From: Necropsobacter rosorum | GTDB lineage: Bacteria; Pseudomonadota; Gammaproteobacteria; Enterobacterales; Pasteurellaceae | Assembly: GCA_000751835.1 (NCBI GenBank) | Contig: CCMQ01000017.1 | Location: 62,001 to 126,000 of the forward strand | Direction: 5' to 3' | DNA length: 64,000 bases | In this document: positions 62,410 to 64,000 of the stretch, in pieces | Layout: each line of letters opens with the position of its first letter | Position numbering within the stretch: the first letter of the stretch is position 1 | Translations under genes and position numbers: made by a program | Notes under the pieces: model-generated | What the model was told of the DNA's origin: nothing | The model's database searches: none | What the model saw: the letters and a program-made list of their open reading frames with translations, nothing else

Positions 62410-63765
62410 ATGGAAAATCAACAAAATCCGACCGCACTTTTAAAGCAGCAGGAACAGGCGCTGCGCGAGGCGGTCGTTTATGCGCTGGATGTGGCGCAAA
62501 AAGCCGGTGCCGGCGCGGAAGTGTCGGTAACGAAAGTCAGCGGATTATCCGTTTCCGCCCGTTTACAGGAAATTGAAAACGTCGAGTTTAACAATGATGG
62601 TGCGCTGGGCATTTCGGTGTATTTGGGTCAGCAAAAAGGCAATGCCTCAACCTCGGATTTAAGCCGCGATGCGATTAAACGTGCGGTGGAAGCGGCGCTG
62701 GCTATCGCGCGATATACGTCCGCCGACGCGTGTGCCGGTCTGGCGGAACGGGAATTAATGGCATTTGAGGCGCCGGATTTGGCGCTTTATCATCACGCGG
62801 ATATTGATGTGGCGCGTGCGGTGGAACTGGCGCTGCAAACAGAACAGGCCGCGCTGGATTATGATAAGCGGATCGTAAACAGTGAGGGCGCGGCGTTTAA
62901 TTCTCACACCGGAGTTCGGGTTTATGGCAACAGTTACGGGATGCTGCAAAGTTATCTGTCGAGCCGTTATTCTTTGTCCTGTTCGATGATCGCCGGGCAT
63001 GAAGATCAACTGGAGCGGGATTATGAATATACGGTGGCGCGGGATATGCGGAAGCTGGAAACCCCCGATTGGGTAGGCGCACGGTGCGCGCAGAAAACGC
63101 TGGCCCGTCTGCAACCGCAAAAAATTGCAACGCAGACCGTGCCGGTGATATTTTTAAATGATGTGGCGACCGGCTTATTCGGTCATTTGGCGGCGGCGAT
63201 CAGCGGCGGCAGTTTGTACCGTAAAGCCAGTTTTTTGCTCGATCGGTTGGGCAGCCAAATTTTACCGGATTGGTTTCAGCTCAGTGAGCGACCGCATTTA
63301 ATCGGTCAGCTGGCATCTTCCCCGTTTGACAGCGAAGGGGTCAGAACGGTTGCGCGCGAGATTATTGCACGCGGTATTCTGCAAACCTATTTATTAACCA
63401 GTTACAGCGCAAGAAAACTGGGGATGCAAACTACCGGCCATGCCGGCGGGATTCACAACTGGCTGGTTAAACCGAATTTAAGCGGAGGATTGACCGCACT
63501 TTTACGCCGCATGGGGCGCGGTTTGCTGGTGACGGAGTTAATGGGGCAGGGCGTGAATCCGGTGACTGGTGATTATTCCCGCGGTGCCGGCGGCTTTTGG
63601 GTAGAAAACGGTGAGATTCAGTATCCGGTGGCGGAAATTACCATTGCCGGTCAATTGACGGATATGCTGCGTAATATCGTGGCGGTAGCCGATGATATTG
63701 AAACGCGGTCTAACATTCAGACCGGCTCGGTATTGCTGGAGGCGATGAAAGTATCGGGCAATTAA
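62410..63765 (+). CDS. pmbA: TldE/PmbA, partner subunit of TldD
   Basis: The 451-residue TldD/PmbA-family protein lacks the HExxxH zinc motif that TldD has, as usual for this subunit; the matching region reads [24 protein letters not shown]. The C-terminal [25 protein letters not shown] is conserved. With TldD (12.0-13.4 kb) it makes the heterodimeric peptidase. An uptake sequence covers codons 8-10 and another lies near the end. It is divergent from darP. Confidence 0.94.
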   Translation: MENQQNPTALLKQQEQALREAVVYALDVAQKAGAGAEVSVTKVSGLSVSARLQEIENVEFNNDGALGISVYLGQQKGNASTSDLSRDAIKRAVEAALAIARYTSADACAGLAERELMAFEAPDLALYHHADIDVARAVELALQTEQAALDYDKRIVNSEGAAFNSHTGVRVYGNSYGMLQSYLSSRYSLSCSMIAGHEDQLERDYEYTVARDMRKLETPDWVGARCAQKTLARLQPQKIATQTVPVIFLNDVATGLFGHLAAAISGGSLYRKASFLLDRLGSQILPDWFQLSERPHLIGQLASSPFDSEGVRTVAREIIARGILQTYLLTSYSARKLGMQTTGHAGGIHNWLVKPNLSGGLTALLRRMGRGLLVTELMGQGVNPVTGDYSRGAGGFWVENGEIQYPVAEITIAGQLTDMLRNIVAVADDIETRSNIQTGSVLLEAMKVSGN

Positions 63766-63773
63766 ATTTTATA

Positions 63774-63792
63774 AATGAGAATAATTCTTATT
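63774..63792. promoter_or_regulatory. Fur box over an sRNA-type promoter
   Basis: AATGAGAATAATTCTTATT is a 9-1-9 inverted repeat with 8 of 9 pairs, and agrees with the Fur consensus GATAATGATAATCATTATC at 12 of 19 positions. It overlaps the -35 hexamer by two bases. Confidence 0.7.
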
Positions 63793-63818
63793 GACATTAA
63801 AATCGATTTTGCTACAAT
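63791..63818 (+). promoter_or_regulatory. Strong sigma-70 promoter behind pmbA
   Basis: TTGACA (63791-63796) and TACAAT (63813-63818) are spaced by 16 bases. A start near 63825 is expected. Confidence 0.75.
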
Positions 63819-63824
63819 GACCGC

Positions 63825-63955
63825 GTTTGTTAAGTATTGCGATTAAAAATGATTGGGTAGAGGTCGTTTTTAAGATACTCCAAACAAAAGTAGAGTAGAA
63901 AGTAAATTCGTTAGGGTATTTGAAAAGCTGGAGTTTATACTTCAGCTTTTTTTTT
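63825..63955 (+). ncRNA. Candidate Fur-regulated small RNA (about 130 nt)
   Basis: Between a consensus promoter with Fur box and a strong terminator lies a stretch of about 130 bases with no plausible ORF on the plus strand. This is the architecture of iron-responsive sRNAs such as RyhB, and of HrrF described in nontypeable H. influenzae. The start is estimated from the -10 position. I cannot show sequence homology to a known sRNA. Alternatively it is the leader of a gene beyond the window, but the terminator argues against that. Confidence 0.6.
63923..63955 (+). terminator. Strong terminator of the sRNA candidate
   Basis: AAAAGCTGGAG (63923-63933) pairs with CTTCAGCTTTT (63940-63950) over 11 pairs with one wobble and loop TTTATA. 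The T run goes to 63955. Confidence 0.85.
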
Positions 63956-63957
63956 GC

Positions 63958-64000
63958 TACAATACGCGGCACTTATTCGCAGCGCAAAGATAACTTACTG
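63958..64000 (+). promoter_or_regulatory. Possible further promoter -10 at the right edge
   Basis: TACAAT (63958-63963) is followed by a GC-rich discriminator (ACGCGGC), as in stable-RNA promoters. The -35 region overlaps the terminator and is weak. What it drives lies beyond the window. Confidence 0.35.

Noticed and set aside
62410-63765. pmbA as a decayed copy of tldD because the HExxxH motif is missing
   Set aside because: The TldE/PmbA subunit normally lacks the zinc motif; the gene is full length and intact.
63769-63972. A 67-codon minus-strand frame across the sRNA candidate
   Set aside because: It is lysine/phenylalanine-rich noise on the antisense strand, crosses the terminator and Fur box, and has no family likeness.

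Overview
The window is a chromosomal segment of a gammaproteobacterium of the family Pasteurellaceae. About 49 copies of the Hin-type DNA uptake core AAGTGCGGT/ACCGCACTT are spread over both strands. The gene products (MglBAC, GalTKM, HtpG, HflKC, TldD/PmbA, MnmC, DarP) resemble Haemophilus, Pasteurella and Actinobacillus proteins. The species cannot be fixed from sequence alone. A close relative of Actinobacillus succinogenes or Basfia (Mannheimia) succiniciproducens would fit. I see no rRNA, tRNA, insertion sequence, prophage or CRISPR array.

Layout. 1-3.2 kb: a minus-strand glycerate module, cdaR > GntP-family permease > glxK (cut by the left edge). 3.3-25 kb: ordinary core genes (rpsO, mrp, metG, mnmC, fabB, argD, tldD, rng, putP-cmoB, glnA, typA, a phosphoethanolamine transferase, bcp, dapA-bamC). 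26-34.5 kb: a complete galactose regulon, with mglBAC uptake and the GalS repressor on minus and galTKM on plus, and readable CRP and GalR/GalS sites between them. 34.6-37.3 kb: corC-lnt and infA. 37.4-51.9 kb: a surface-polysaccharide cluster, whose first 11 kb are strongly AT-rich and carry no uptake sequence. 52-63.8 kb: core genes again (pepB, ndk, metK, sprT, an opacity-type outer-membrane protein, htpG, a small lipoprotein, a phosphopantetheinyl transferase, hflKC, darP, pmbA). 63.77-63.96 kb: a Fur-box/promoter/terminator unit with no ORF, read as an iron-regulated small RNA.

How the polysaccharide genes fit together (inference). WbaP would load a hexose-1-phosphate (usually galactose) on undecaprenyl phosphate. 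A GT2 + CDP-glycerol-type phosphotransferase fusion, a fused two-domain glycosyltransferase and a rhamnosyltransferase-like GT2 would extend the chain. rfbBADC would supply dTDP-L-rhamnose. The Wzm/Wzt-type ABC exporter would move the lipid-linked polymer across the inner membrane. An unassigned alpha/beta-hydrolase-like protein sits among them. No Wzx, Wzy or CDP-glycerol synthase is in the window.

Most notable items: the Fur-controlled sRNA candidate at the right end; the transferred polysaccharide block with its unusual fusion proteins; the gal/mgl control region, including two GalR-type operators 120 bp apart; tandem ARG boxes over an argD promoter; and a perfect 15-bp inverted repeat between cdaR and the permease.
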